Source: Pyxidicoccus fallax | GTDB taxonomy: Bacteria; Myxococcota; Myxococcia; Myxococcales; Myxococcaceae | Length of the DNA stretch: 64,000 nucleotides | Assembly: GCF_012933655.1 (NCBI RefSeq) | Contig: NZ_JABBJJ010000009.1 | Location: 1-64,000, forward strand | Reading direction: 5' to 3' | Shown here: one piece after another, positions 27,094 through 36,349 of the stretch | Layout: every line of letters starts with the position of its first letter | How positions within the stretch are numbered: the first letter of the stretch is position 1 | Made by a program: the position numbers and the translations under genes | Notes under the pieces: model-generated | What the model saw: the letters and a program-made list of their open reading frames with translations, nothing else | What the model was told of the DNA's origin: nothing | The model's database searches: none

Positions 27094-27238
27094 GGGCCGG
27101 CACCCTGCCAAACGGGCCGCGCCAGGACAAGGACACCGAGGCCACCGGGTCGGGTTCGGAAAAATCCGCGCGAATAGACCTATTTCCAAAGGTCATGCGT
27201 TTCGAGCCGGCGACCTACCTGTCTTCCTTGGAGACCGA
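27094..27238. promoter_or_regulatory. Divergent promoter region, VOC / VWA genes
   Basis: A 145-bp gap between divergent starts with an AT-rich core near 27160-27190. It contains AATAGACCTATT (27173-27184), a perfect 5-bp inverted repeat around AC, a candidate operator. Confidence 0.4.
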
Positions 27239-29029
27239 ATGACGCCGTCCTCCCTGAAGCGCCGCCTGTCCGTGTGGGGAAGTGCACTTCTCGTCACCTG
27301 CACGCTGCCCGGTTGCATGAAGTCCCATGCCCCCGAGGCCCAAGGGCTCCAGAAGGCACAGTCCGAGAGCGTGGCGCAGGAGCGGCCCGCTCCCCAGGAG
27401 GAGAAGTCGGTCGAGTTCCAGGATGAAGCCATCGAGGGAGAGCTGGCTGCTCCCGAGCCCGCCGCCAGGGCGCAGGTCGCGAGCGCGCCCGCCCCCGCGG
27501 GGATCATGGACATGGCCTCGGCTGGCGCCCCGATGATGGCCCGGGCGGAACCCACGACCGCGCCGCCGCCCCCTGCGATGCGCCGTCCGGCCCCCGCCAA
27601 GGGCCGGCCCCTCATGGCCCCGAAGGACGGCATGGACGACGCGGACCGCGCCTCAGCCGAGCGCGGCAACACGTTCGAGGCGTGGAAGCCCAACACCTTC
27701 ACCGAGACGGTGAAGGACCCGCTGTCCACCTTCGCCGCGGACGTGGACACCGCCTCGTACACGGTGGCCCGCCGCTACCTCGTCCAGGGCACGCTGCCGC
27801 CCGCCTCCTCCGTGCGCGTGGAGGAGTTCATCAACTACTTCAAGTACCGCTACACCCCGCCGGAGACGGGGGCCTTCACGGTGCACCTGGAGGGGGCGCC
27901 CTCGCCGTTCGACCCGAAGCGCCACTTCGTGCGCGTGGGCGTGCAGGGCAAGGTCGTCTCGCGCTCGCAGCGCAAGCCCGCGCACCTGGTCTTCCTCGTG
28001 GACACCAGCGGCTCCATGCAGCCGCAGGACCGGCTGCCCCTGGCCAAGGAGGCCATGAAGCTGGCCGTGAAGAACCTCAACGAGAACGACACGGTGGCCA
28101 TCGTCACCTACTCCGGTGGCACGCAGGACGTGCTCGCGCCCACGCCGGCCACGGACCACGCGCGCATCTTCGCCGCCATCGACTCGCTGCGCTCCGGGGG
28201 CGGCACGGCGATGGGCTCGGGCATGGAGCTGGCGTACAAGCACGCGGTGAAGAAGGCGTCCGGCAAGGTGGTGTCGCGCGTCATCGTCCTCACCGATGGC
28301 GACACCAACATCGGCCCCAACCTGGGCGCCTCGTCCATGCTGGAGAGCATCCACAAGTACGTGGCCGAGGGCGTCACGCTCACCACGGTGGGCTTCGGCA
28401 TGGGGAACTACCGCGATGACCTGATGGAGAAGCTCGCGGACAAGGGCAACGGCAACTGCTTCTACGTGGACAGCTACAAGGAGGCGAAGAAGGTCTTCGA
28501 GACGCAGCTCACCGGCACGCTGGAGGTCATCGCCAAGGACGTGAAGCTCCAGGTGGAGTTCAACCCGGTGGCCGTGCGCCGCTACCGCCTGCTCGGGTAC
28601 GAGAACCGCGATGTGGCGGACAACGACTTCCGCAACGACAAGGTGGACGCGGGCGAGATTGGCGCGGGCCACAACGTCACCGCCGTGTACGAGGTGGAGT
28701 TGACGGGTGACACGAAGGACGCGCTGGCCACGGTGCGCGTGCGCGCCAAGGCGCCCAATGGCACCGAGGCCGCGGAGCAGGCGTTCCCCTTCGAGCGCTC
28801 GAAGCTGCGCCCGACGCTGGAGGCCGCCTCGCCGGACTTCCGCTTCGCCGTGGCCGTGGCGTCCACCGCCGACATCCTCCGCGGCAACCCCGCCGCCGAG
28901 AGCTGGAGCCTCACGACGGCCCAGAAGCTCGCCGAGGGCGCCGCCAGCGGTGACGCCGACCGCAACGAGTTCGTCCGGCTGGTCACCCAGGCCCGCGCGC
29001 TGATGGGCGCGTCCGCCCGCGGGCACTGA
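27239..29029 (+). CDS. von Willebrand A-domain lipoprotein (YfbK-like)
   Basis: The 596-residue lipoprotein (LLVTCTLPGC, Cys near residue 25) has a Pro/Ala/Glu-rich tether (about 30-140), a VWF_N-like segment (NTFTETVKDPLSTFAADVDT), then a VWA domain with a complete MIDAS site (FLVDTSGSM; later VLTDGDTNIG and SGGGTAMGSG) and a C-terminal DUF3520-like region (YRLLGYENRDVADNDF, AVYEVELTG). YfbK-type proteins are anchored outside the cytoplasm and bind partners through the metal site. GGAG precedes the ATG. Confidence 0.93.
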   Translation: MTPSSLKRRLSVWGSALLVTCTLPGCMKSHAPEAQGLQKAQSESVAQERPAPQEEKSVEFQDEAIEGELAAPEPAARAQVASAPAPAGIMDMASAGAPMMARAEPTTAPPPPAMRRPAPAKGRPLMAPKDGMDDADRASAERGNTFEAWKPNTFTETVKDPLSTFAADVDTASYTVARRYLVQGTLPPASSVRVEEFINYFKYRYTPPETGAFTVHLEGAPSPFDPKRHFVRVGVQGKVVSRSQRKPAHLVFLVDTSGSMQPQDRLPLAKEAMKLAVKNLNENDTVAIVTYSGGTQDVLAPTPATDHARIFAAIDSLRSGGGTAMGSGMELAYKHAVKKASGKVVSRVIVLTDGDTNIGPNLGASSMLESIHKYVAEGVTLTTVGFGMGNYRDDLMEKLADKGNGNCFYVDSYKEAKKVFETQLTGTLEVIAKDVKLQVEFNPVAVRRYRLLGYENRDVADNDFRNDKVDAGEIGAGHNVTAVYEVELTGDTKDALATVRVRAKAPNGTEAAEQAFPFERSKLRPTLEAASPDFRFAVAVASTADILRGNPAAESWSLTTAQKLAEGAASGDADRNEFVRLVTQARALMGASARGH

Positions 29030-29056
29030 CGCACAGCAGCGCTTCAGCGGTTTCGC

Positions 29057-29095
29057 GGGGTGGAGGGTCCGGCATCGCCGGGAGCCTTCCACCCC
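29057..29095 (+). terminator. Hairpin after the VWA gene
   Basis: GGGGTGGA pairs with TCCACCCC, with further pairing of GG/CC and CCGG/CCGG inside. It lies 27 nt past the VWA stop. No U-tract. Confidence 0.55.
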
Positions 29096-29181
29096 GTTGC
29101 CGTTCGCGGCGTGCCTCCACCCTGGCCCGCGAAAAGGGCGCGCGGTGGACATCACGCGAGCCGCACTGCTACTTGCTGGTC

Positions 29182-29814
29182 ATGTCCGAGATGTCCATTC
29201 CCATCCTCCTGTCGGTCATCGGCGCCGGCCTCTTCGTGGCGACGATCATCGGGTTCGTCCGCTGGCGGCGATGGCAGCAACAGGTCGCCACCTGGGAGGA
29301 CTTCGCGAACCGCAACGACTGGACCATCCGCGTGACCCCGGGGTTCATGTATTCGACGGGGACCCTCGAGATGCAAGGTCGCGACCAGGGGATTCCGGTC
29401 TCGCTGCTCACCGAGCACCGGGACTTCGGCAGGCACTGGCACGTCGTCACCATCCTGCGGCTGCCGCTCGGGGACGTGGTGCCGCCCGGGCTGTCCGTGA
29501 AGCCCTCGCGGATGGGCCCAATGATGAGCAAGTTCTTCGGCGTCGAGGACGAGAAGGTGGGGGATGCCGCGCTCGATGACGCGCTGGTGCTGCAACACGT
29601 CACCCCCGCGGTGCGCGCCTTGTTCTTCAAGCCGGGCGTCAAGGGGCCGCTGCTGAAGTTGGGCCGCGCCTGCTCGAACTTCTCGATTGAGTCCGGCACC
29701 TTGACGGTCGAGCAGATGGATGTGCCGAGGACCCCGGTGGAACTCGAGGGCTTCATGTCCCCGGGGCTCGGACTGGCGCGCGCCCTGCGCACGCACGCCA
29801 ACCGCCCCCTGTAG
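29182..29814 (+). CDS. Membrane-anchored protein of unknown function, copy 1 of a tandem pair
   Basis: The 210-residue protein has one N-terminal membrane helix (IPILLSVIGAGLFVATIIGF) then a basic RWRRWQQQ segment and a soluble domain (WEDFANRNDWTIRVTPGFMYSTG, VVPPGLSVKPSRMG, GDAALDDALVLQHV, SNFSIESGTLTVEQMDVPRTPVEL). It is clearly homologous to the next gene. I recognise no family. The ATG at 29182 is chosen; a TTG at 29173 or an ATG at 29191 are alternatives, and none has a strong ribosome site. Confidence 0.8.
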   Translation: MSEMSIPILLSVIGAGLFVATIIGFVRWRRWQQQVATWEDFANRNDWTIRVTPGFMYSTGTLEMQGRDQGIPVSLLTEHRDFGRHWHVVTILRLPLGDVVPPGLSVKPSRMGPMMSKFFGVEDEKVGDAALDDALVLQHVTPAVRALFFKPGVKGPLLKLGRACSNFSIESGTLTVEQMDVPRTPVELEGFMSPGLGLARALRTHANRPL

Positions 29815-29827
29815 AGTGCCCTCCATC

Positions 29828-30511
29828 ATGTTCGACCCGTGGATCATCACCATCGGCAGCGGCCTGGCCCTCCTCGGCGCCGCGAGCACCCTGTGGTCCA
29901 TCGCGCGCGTCTTCCGCTGGCGGAAATGGAAGCGGCAGGCCGTCGCCTGGCAGGCCTTCGCGGACCACAATGGCTGGAGCTTCCGTGCGACGCCAGGGGC
30001 CATGTACGGGGTGGGGGTCCTCCAGATGGAGAGCCCCAACCCGGAGCTTCCGGTCTCCCTCTTCACGGAGCACCGGGGCAGTGGCAACGACTGGCACGTC
30101 GTCACCATCATGCGGGTGGCGCTCGGAGACGCGCTACCGCCCGGGATGAGCGTGAAGCCCGCGCGGCTGACCGACAAGGTACTCAGGCTCGTCGGCATCA
30201 AGGACAAGGGCGAAGAGGTGGGGGACGCGGCGCTCGACAACATGCTGGAGCTGAAGAACGTCCCAGCTGAAATGGGCGCGGTGCTCTCCAGACCGGCCAT
30301 CAGGAAGCTCCTGCTGACGCAGGTCCGCACCTACACGGACTTCTCCATCGAGGCCGGCTTCCTGACGGTCGAGCTGACGGACGTGCCGAAGACGCCCATG
30401 GAGCTCGATGCCTTCATGTACCCGGCGCTCGGGCTGGCGCAGGCCCTGCGCGCCATGGAGGACCGGACGCTGCCACAGCCGAGCGCACAGCCTCGCCTGC
30501 AGCCCGGATAG
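29828..30511 (+). CDS. Membrane-anchored protein of unknown function, copy 2 of a tandem pair
   Basis: The 227-residue protein parallels the previous one along its length: N-terminal helix (IITIGSGLALLGAASTLWSI), RWRKWKRQAVAWQAFADHNGW, TPGAMYGVG, LPPGMSVKPARL, GDAALDNMLELKNV, DFSIEAGFLTVELTDVPKTP. The two start 13 nt apart from stop to start, so they are a tandem duplication in one transcript. The domain faces the cytoplasm or periplasm; orientation by the basic residues after the helix suggests cytoplasm. Confidence 0.82.
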   Translation: MFDPWIITIGSGLALLGAASTLWSIARVFRWRKWKRQAVAWQAFADHNGWSFRATPGAMYGVGVLQMESPNPELPVSLFTEHRGSGNDWHVVTIMRVALGDALPPGMSVKPARLTDKVLRLVGIKDKGEEVGDAALDNMLELKNVPAEMGAVLSRPAIRKLLLTQVRTYTDFSIEAGFLTVELTDVPKTPMELDAFMYPALGLAQALRAMEDRTLPQPSAQPRLQPG

Positions 30512-30646
30512 TCCGACAGCCGCGTCGCGGCGGGAGCCCTGCTTATCCCTCCGCGCAGTCCTTCCTTCCCGTAATCGAGTTGCGAGAAATGCCTCCGTTG
30601 ACGAAGGGGGGCTGCTCCCGCACGGTGGCCGGAAAGGAGGACTCAG

Positions 30647-31852
30647 GTGTCCACGGCTTCGCTCTCAATGAATCAGGCGGTTGCTTCTCCGGCCGGCGCA
30701 CAAGCGACGAAGTCGGCCACGGCGAAGCGCATCGTCACCATCGACGCGCTGCGCGGCTTCGTCATGCTGCTGATGCTCGTCGACCACGCGCGCGAGTTCT
30801 TCTACATGCACGCGCAGGTCAGCGACCCGGTGAACCTGGCCACCACGCCGGCCGACCTCTTCTTCACCCGGCTTTCCGCGCACCTGTGCGCCCCGGTGTT
30901 CGTCGCGCTCACGGGCCTGTCCGCCTGGCTCTACGGTCAGCGCCGGGGCGGCAAGCGCGCCGCCTCCGAGTTCCTGCTGAAGCGAGGCCTGTTCCTCATC
31001 GTGCTGGAATTGACGCTGGTCAACTTCGCCTGGACGTTCTCGCTGACCCCGGCCACGTACTTCCTCCAGGTCATGTGGGCCATCGGCGGGTCCATGGTCG
31101 TCCTCGCCGGGCTCCTGTGGCTGCCTCGGTACGCGCTGCTCGCCGTGGGCCTCGCCATCGTCTTCGGGCACAACCTGCTGGACCCCATCACCGTCCAGCC
31201 CGGGCAGCCCGGCGCCACGCTGTGGGCCATCCTCCATGACCGCGGCTACATCGCCCTGCCTTGGGACGCTCGCGCGCGGACGTCCTATCCCGTGCTCCCG
31301 TGGATTGGCGTGATTGCCCTGGGGCACGCCATCGGTCCGTGGTTCGCGCAGGCGGTGGACGCGGCGACGCGCCGGCGCAGGCTGGCCTTCCTGGGCGCGG
31401 CGTCGCTGACGCTCTTCCTCGTCCTGCGGTGGGTCAACCTCTATGGCGAGCCCGTGCCCTGGGTTCACGGCGCCACGCCGCTGCAGACGGTGATCTCCTT
31501 CCTGAACCTCACCAAGTACCCACCGTCACTCGACTTCCTGTTGCTGACTCTGGGCGTGGGCGCCCTGCTGCTCGTGGCCTTCGAGCGCCTGCCCACGCGG
31601 GCCCTGGCACTGCTCACCATCTTCGGCGCGGCGCCGCTGTTCTTCTACCTGGCCCACCTCTACCTGCTGCACGCGCTCAACCGCGTGGCGCTCCTCGCGC
31701 TGGGCCCCAACCAGGGCGCGCTCTTCAGCGTCCCCAACATCGCGTCGCTCTGGCTGCTCGCGGCGGTGGTCGCGGTGCCGCTGGGGTTCGCCTGCCGCTG
31801 GTTCGTGGGGGTCAAGGCCCGCAGCAACAGCGCGTGGATGAGCTACCTGTAG
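30647..31852 (+). CDS. Acyltransferase-like multi-spanning membrane protein (DUF1624/HGSNAT type)
   Basis: The 401-residue protein starts at GTG with AGGAGG 7 nt upstream. The first helix carries RIVTIDALRGFVMLLMLVDHAREFF, the His-containing signature of this membrane acyltransferase group, followed by about ten hydrophobic segments (VFVALTGLSAWLYG, YPVLPWIGVIALGHAIGPW, LTIFGAAPLFFYLAHLY). The same type of protein is encoded at 25462 but the two are only distantly similar. Substrate unknown. Confidence 0.86.
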   Translation: MSTASLSMNQAVASPAGAQATKSATAKRIVTIDALRGFVMLLMLVDHAREFFYMHAQVSDPVNLATTPADLFFTRLSAHLCAPVFVALTGLSAWLYGQRRGGKRAASEFLLKRGLFLIVLELTLVNFAWTFSLTPATYFLQVMWAIGGSMVVLAGLLWLPRYALLAVGLAIVFGHNLLDPITVQPGQPGATLWAILHDRGYIALPWDARARTSYPVLPWIGVIALGHAIGPWFAQAVDAATRRRRLAFLGAASLTLFLVLRWVNLYGEPVPWVHGATPLQTVISFLNLTKYPPSLDFLLLTLGVGALLLVAFERLPTRALALLTIFGAAPLFFYLAHLYLLHALNRVALLALGPNQGALFSVPNIASLWLLAAVVAVPLGFACRWFVGVKARSNSAWMSYL

Positions 31853-31878
31853 CCAGACACGCCTCCCCCTCTCGAAGC

Positions 31879-31896
31879 CCGTGACGCGCGTCACGG
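31879..31896. terminator. Palindromic hairpin after the acyltransferase gene
   Basis: CCGTGACGCGCGTCACGG is a perfect 18-bp palindrome 27 nt past the stop at 31852. It is a plausible terminator or a protein site; no U-run. Confidence 0.45.
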
Positions 31897-31943
31897 CCCG
31901 CGCTCGCGTGGCCGTCGACGCGCTTTGTCATTTCCCATCCCAT

Positions 31944-32010
31944 GATTGACGCGGCAGGTCGAAATCCTGCCACTCGTTCAATCTCTGGAATCAATGACTC
32001 TCGCTATTGA
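31944..32010 (+). promoter_or_regulatory. Inverted repeats upstream of the beta-oxidation operon (candidate operator)
   Basis: A nested repeat, GATTGA (31944) ... GGCAGG (31953) ... CCTGCC (31966) ... TCAATC (31978), is followed by TCAAT (31991) ... ATTGA (32006), whose right arm overlaps the -35 box. These are candidate sites for the TetR-type regulator encoded as the second gene of the operon. Confidence 0.5.
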
Positions 32011-32035
32011 CACTCTGCCAATAGGCCCGCATCAT
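32007..32035 (+). promoter_or_regulatory. Sigma-70-type promoter of the beta-oxidation operon
   Basis: TTGACA (32007-32012), a 17-bp spacer and CATCAT (32030-32035; four of six match TATAAT). Transcription would begin near 32042, about 23 nt before the crotonase ATG. Confidence 0.6.
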
Positions 32036-32064
32036 CGGCTTCACAGGATGAGCGAGGCCCCGTC

Positions 32065-32907
32065 ATGAGCTATCAGCACATCCGGTTTTCCGTCGCGAAC
32101 CGGGTCGCCACCGTGGAGTTGCACCGTCCCGAAGCGCGGAACGGTTTCACCATCACCATGGCGGATGAGCTGAGCGCCGCGCTCGGCGAGGCCGACGCGA
32201 ACGAGGACATCCGCGTCGTCATCCTCACCGGGGCCGGCAAGGACTTCTGTGTGGGCGCCGACCTGAGCGGCCGCTCCTTCGAGGTGTCCAACACCCCCGC
32301 TTCGGACAATGACTGGGTCGAGCCTGCGACACGGGTGGCGCGTCAGATGTTCAACCTGCGCAAGCCCGTCATCGCGGCCATTCGCGGCGCCGCGGTGGGC
32401 GTGGGCTCGACGATGATCCTCCCCGCGGACTTCCGGCTCGCCGCGAAGGACAGCCGCTTCGGCTTCGTCTTCAGCCGCCGCGGCATCTACCCGGAGGCGG
32501 GCTCCTGCTGGTTCCTGCCGCGCATCGTCGGGATGGGGCGCGCGCTCGACTGGATGGTGAGCGGCCGGCTGATTCCCGCTCAGGAGGCGCTGGAAGCGGG
32601 CCTGGTCAAGTCGCTCCACGAGCCCGACGCCCTGCTCGACGCCGCCCAGGCCCTGGCCCGCGACCTGGTGGAGACCACCGCGCCGGTGTCCGTGGCCGTC
32701 ATCCGGCAGGCGCTCTACCGGATGAGCGCCCTGCCCTCGCCCGAGCCCGCCTTCGCGCTCGACAGCAAGCTCATCGCGAGCCTGGGAGAGAACGCGGACG
32801 CCCTGGAGGGCATCCTTTCCTTCATGGAGAAGCGACCGGCCCGGTTCACCCGGACGGTGCGGCAGGACTTGCCCACGTTCCTGCCCTGGCGTGAGCATAC
32901 GCCATGA
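32065..32907 (+). CDS. Enoyl-CoA hydratase/isomerase (crotonase) family protein
   Basis: The 280-residue crotonase-fold enzyme has the oxyanion-hole segments VGADLSGRS and IRGAAVGVGSTMILPADFRL and a catalytic-Glu region GIYPEAGSCWFLPRIVG. It lacks a second clear Glu at the position used by classical hydratases, so it may be an isomerase or act on an unusual acyl-CoA. It is the first gene of the operon and its TGA overlaps the TetR ATG (ATGA). Confidence 0.92.
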   Translation: MSYQHIRFSVANRVATVELHRPEARNGFTITMADELSAALGEADANEDIRVVILTGAGKDFCVGADLSGRSFEVSNTPASDNDWVEPATRVARQMFNLRKPVIAAIRGAAVGVGSTMILPADFRLAAKDSRFGFVFSRRGIYPEAGSCWFLPRIVGMGRALDWMVSGRLIPAQEALEAGLVKSLHEPDALLDAAQALARDLVETTAPVSVAVIRQALYRMSALPSPEPAFALDSKLIASLGENADALEGILSFMEKRPARFTRTVRQDLPTFLPWREHTP

Positions 32908-33587
32908 CCTCAGCGACCTCCCCTCGTAGCAGGAAGCGACTCGAACCCGACACCCGCAGGGAACAGATTCTCGAGTGCGCCATGCGGCTGTTCGGTGAGC
33001 GCCCCTACGCGGAAGTCTCCACCACGGACATCGCCCAGGAAGCAGGTGTCGCCAGGGGACTGCTCAATCACTACTTCGGGCAGAAGCGCGACCTCTACCT
33101 GAAGGTCGTCAAGAGAATGCTGCTCATGCCAGGACTGGAAGAGCGTGTGCCCATGACCGGCTCGCTGCGACAGCGCGTGGAGCGCAGCGTCGAGTGGTAC
33201 CTCGACACGGTGGCGACCCACGGAAAGATGTACGTGGCCGTCACCGGCCCGGGAGGCATCGGCGCGGACCCGGAGGTCGAGCGCATCATCGCGACGGCGG
33301 ACGACGTGGCCGCCGCGAAGACGCTGGAGTTCCTCGGCCTCAAGGTCGAGGTCGGCAGCGACGCGCGGCACCGGGCGATGATGCGTTCCTACGGCGGCCT
33401 GGTGAAGGCCACCATCCGCGAGTGGATTCGCGGCGGCACCCTGTCCCGAGAGGACGCGCACCTGCTCTTGAGCGAAGCGCTCATCACCATCGTGCGCGAC
33501 GTGTTCCCCCAACTCCAACCCGCCCGCACCGAGCCCGACGAGTCCAAGGCCCCGCGGACCGGACCCAAGCGAACAAAGGACGAGTGA
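32904..33587 (+). CDS. TetR-family transcriptional regulator
   Basis: The 227-residue regulator has an N-terminal HTH (residues about 16-62): REQILECAMRLFGERPYAEV, TTDIAQEAGVARGLLNHYFG, QKRDLYLKVV. The rest is helical ligand-binding. Inside a fatty-acid degradation operon it most likely senses an acyl-CoA and represses the operon from the inverted repeats near 31.95-32.01 kb. Coupled by overlaps to the genes on both sides. Confidence 0.93.
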   Translation: MTSATSPRSRKRLEPDTRREQILECAMRLFGERPYAEVSTTDIAQEAGVARGLLNHYFGQKRDLYLKVVKRMLLMPGLEERVPMTGSLRQRVERSVEWYLDTVATHGKMYVAVTGPGGIGADPEVERIIATADDVAAAKTLEFLGLKVEVGSDARHRAMMRSYGGLVKATIREWIRGGTLSREDAHLLLSEALITIVRDVFPQLQPARTEPDESKAPRTGPKRTKDE

Positions 33588-34414
33588 TGACACCGAGGCC
33601 GCTGGCGGGACGCACCCTGTTGATGTCCGGAGGAAGCCGCGGAATCGGGCTCGCCATTGGCGTGGCGGCGGGCCGGCTCGGCGCCAACGTGGCCCTCCTG
33701 GCGAAGACGGACACCCCGGACCCACGGTTGCCGGGGACGGTGCACACGGCGGCCGCGGAAATCGAGGCCGCGGGCGGCCGGGCGCTCGCGGTGGTCGGTG
33801 ACGTGCGGGACGAGGCGGACGTGCAGCGGGCCGTGGACGAGACGGTGGCTCGCTTCGGCGGCATCGACTTCTGCGTGAACAACGCCAGCGCCCTCGCCCC
33901 GCTCAAGACGGCGGAGCTGCCCGTCAAGCGCTTCGACCTGATGCAGCAGATCCAGCTCCGGGGGACGTTCCTGCTGACGCGCGCGGCCCTGCCGCACCTG
34001 TACCGCTCGCCGCACGCGCACATCCTCTCGCTGTCGCCGCCCGTCAACCTCGCGCCGCACTGGATGGGGCGGCACCCGGCGTACACGATGGCCAAGTACG
34101 GGATGACGCTGCTGACGCTCGGCTGGGCCGCGGAGTTCGCCGAGGCGGGCATCGCCGCGAACGCCCTCTGGCCCCGCACGCTCATCGCCACCGCCGCCGT
34201 GAAGAACCTGCTCGGCGGTGACGACTCGATGCAGCGGGCCCGCGCGCCGGAAATCATGGCGGACGCGGCCATGGCCATCCTCCAGCGCCCGCCGCGCGAC
34301 TGCACCGGACACACGTTCATCGACGAGGACGTCCTGCGCGCCGAGGGCCTCACCGACTTCAGCCGTTACGGGGGCGGACCGGACGTCCTGCTCGACCTCT
34401 ACGTCGACCCCTGA
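33587..34414 (+). CDS. Short-chain dehydrogenase/reductase (HSDL2-like)
   Basis: The 275-residue Rossmann enzyme has the cofactor motif SGGSRGIGLAIG, the NNAS motif and the catalytic Tyr-Lys in PAYTMAKYG. The long insertion after strand 2 (KTDTPDPRLPGTVHTAAAEI) and the LSPPVNL segment are typical of hydroxysteroid-dehydrogenase-like protein 2, often found with fatty-acid genes. The ATG overlaps the preceding TGA (TGATG). Probably oxidises a hydroxyacyl intermediate or related lipid. Confidence 0.92.
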   Translation: MTPRPLAGRTLLMSGGSRGIGLAIGVAAGRLGANVALLAKTDTPDPRLPGTVHTAAAEIEAAGGRALAVVGDVRDEADVQRAVDETVARFGGIDFCVNNASALAPLKTAELPVKRFDLMQQIQLRGTFLLTRAALPHLYRSPHAHILSLSPPVNLAPHWMGRHPAYTMAKYGMTLLTLGWAAEFAEAGIAANALWPRTLIATAAVKNLLGGDDSMQRARAPEIMADAAMAILQRPPRDCTGHTFIDEDVLRAEGLTDFSRYGGGPDVLLDLYVDP

Positions 34415-34475
34415 CGAGGAAGCAGCACACAGCACGAAAAGCACGTCTGGCAACAGAAACGGAGGAGGTGTGCCC

Positions 34476-36314
34476 ATGGGTCCGTTGCTCGCTGAGCTGG
34501 AAGCGCAGTGCCAATCTCAGGCGGAGAAGCTCACCGTCCCGCTGCTCCTCAAGCGCAATGCGGAGGAATACGCGACCTCCCCTGCCCTGAGTGCCGGAGA
34601 CACGACGCTCACCTGGGCGCAGATGCGAGAGCGGACCGCCGCCCTCGCGCGAGGGCTCGGGACGCTCGGGCTGAAGCGTGGCGAGCGGATGATGATCATG
34701 ATGTCCAGCCGCCCCGAGCACTGGCTCATCGACCTCGCCGCGGCCCACCTGGGCGCCATCTCCTGTACCGCGTACCAGACACTGAGCACCGAGCAGGTGG
34801 GCTACGTCGCGCGGCACAGCGGCGCCACCGTGGTCGTCCTGGAGGGCGCGGACGAAGTCACCCGGTGGCGGCCCATCCTCGACACGCTGCCGGCGCTCCG
34901 GCGCATCATCGTCCTCGACGCGGCGGCCATCCCCACGGGGGACCCGCTCTTCACCCCGTTCGCCCGGGTGGAGGCCGCGGGACGCGCGCTGCACCAGGAG
35001 GCGCCCGGCGTCTTCGAGGACGGCTGGAAGGCCATCCGCCCCGAGGACCCCGTCGCGATGATGTACACGTCGGGCACCACGGGTGAGCCCAAGGGCGTGG
35101 TGCTGAGCCACCGCAACGTCTTCTATGAAGCCATCTCGGTGGACCTCGCCGTCCCCGTGCCGATGCGCACCGCGTCCATCGCCTACCTTCCGCTGGCGCA
35201 CATCGCGGAGCGCGAGCTGGGCATCTACCGCGCCCTCTACAAGGCGCTGCACGTGCACGTCTGCAACGACCCGGCGGGGGTGATGCCGCTGCTGGGCAAG
35301 GTGCGTCCGCCCGCGTTCTTCGGCGTACCGCGCCTCTGGGAGAAGCTCGCCGGAGGCCTGAAGGCGAAGCTGGCCGCGCTCGAACCCGCCCGGCGCGACC
35401 CCATCCTGGCCGCCCACGCGGTGGCGATGGAGGCCTTCCGACTGGAGGGCGCCGGCAAGCCCGTGCCCCCGGAGCTCCAGCAGAAGGCGGCGGAGGCGGA
35501 GGCCCGCGTCCTCAGGCCCCTGCGCCAGTCGTTCGGCCTGGACATGACCGAGTGGGCGAGCAGCGGCTCGGCGCCCATTCCCGTGGAGGTGCTCGAGTAC
35601 CTCGGAGGCTTCGGCATCAAGGTGCTGGAGGTCTGGGGCATGAGCGAGACGACGGGCTGTGCCACCATCAACCTGCCCTCGAACTTCCGCCTGGGCTCCG
35701 TGGGCCGGCCCCTCCCCGGAGTCCACATCCGGCTGGCGGCGGATGGGGAGATCTTCGTCCGCGGGCCCATCGTGTTCCTCGGCTACCTCGACGAGAGCGG
35801 CCAGATTGCCAGCGCCGTCGACCGGGAGGGCTGGCTCGCCACCGGCGACGTCGGCACGGTGGACGCCGATGGCTTCCTCTCCATCACCGACCGGAAGAAG
35901 GAGCTGCTCATCACGTCGACCGGGAAGAACATCGCGCCCTCCAAGATCGAAGGGATGCTGCGCGCGCACCCGCTCGTCGGCCAGGCAATGGCCATTGGTG
36001 ACCGTCGCCCCTACGTGACGGCGCTCGTCTCGCTCGACCCGGAGGTCGCGCCGCTCTGGGCCGGTGCCCGGGGCATCACCGCGAAGTCACTGGCCGACCT
36101 CGCGCGCGATCCGGCCGTGCTCTCCGAGCTGGAGTCGCTCGTCGCCGCGACCAATGCCCGGCTCTCGCGGGCCGAGCAGATCAAGTGCTTCGAGACGGTG
36201 CCCGAGGCGTGGTCCCCCGCGACGGGGGAAATCACGCTCACCCTCAAGCTCAAGCGCCGCGTGCTCCTCGACCGGTACGCCGACCGCATCGAGCGGTTCT
36301 ACGCCAACGCCTGA
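34476..36314 (+). CDS. Long-chain acyl-CoA synthetase (AMP-binding)
   Basis: Activates free fatty acids as acyl-AMP and then acyl-CoA, feeding the operon. The 612-residue protein has the P-loop MMYTSGTTGEPKGVVLSHRN, IAYLPLAHIAEREL, the WGMSETTGCATIN motif, GWLATGDVG and DRKKELLITSTGKNIAP, as in FACS enzymes. The ATG at 34476 follows GGAGGAGG. It lies 61 bp after the SDR gene. Confidence 0.95.
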   Translation: MGPLLAELEAQCQSQAEKLTVPLLLKRNAEEYATSPALSAGDTTLTWAQMRERTAALARGLGTLGLKRGERMMIMMSSRPEHWLIDLAAAHLGAISCTAYQTLSTEQVGYVARHSGATVVVLEGADEVTRWRPILDTLPALRRIIVLDAAAIPTGDPLFTPFARVEAAGRALHQEAPGVFEDGWKAIRPEDPVAMMYTSGTTGEPKGVVLSHRNVFYEAISVDLAVPVPMRTASIAYLPLAHIAERELGIYRALYKALHVHVCNDPAGVMPLLGKVRPPAFFGVPRLWEKLAGGLKAKLAALEPARRDPILAAHAVAMEAFRLEGAGKPVPPELQQKAAEAEARVLRPLRQSFGLDMTEWASSGSAPIPVEVLEYLGGFGIKVLEVWGMSETTGCATINLPSNFRLGSVGRPLPGVHIRLAADGEIFVRGPIVFLGYLDESGQIASAVDREGWLATGDVGTVDADGFLSITDRKKELLITSTGKNIAPSKIEGMLRAHPLVGQAMAIGDRRPYVTALVSLDPEVAPLWAGARGITAKSLADLARDPAVLSELESLVAATNARLSRAEQIKCFETVPEAWSPATGEITLTLKLKRRVLLDRYADRIERFYANA

Positions 36315-36349
36315 CGCCTCAACCGCCAGGTCCTCAAGGAAGCCTCCAC

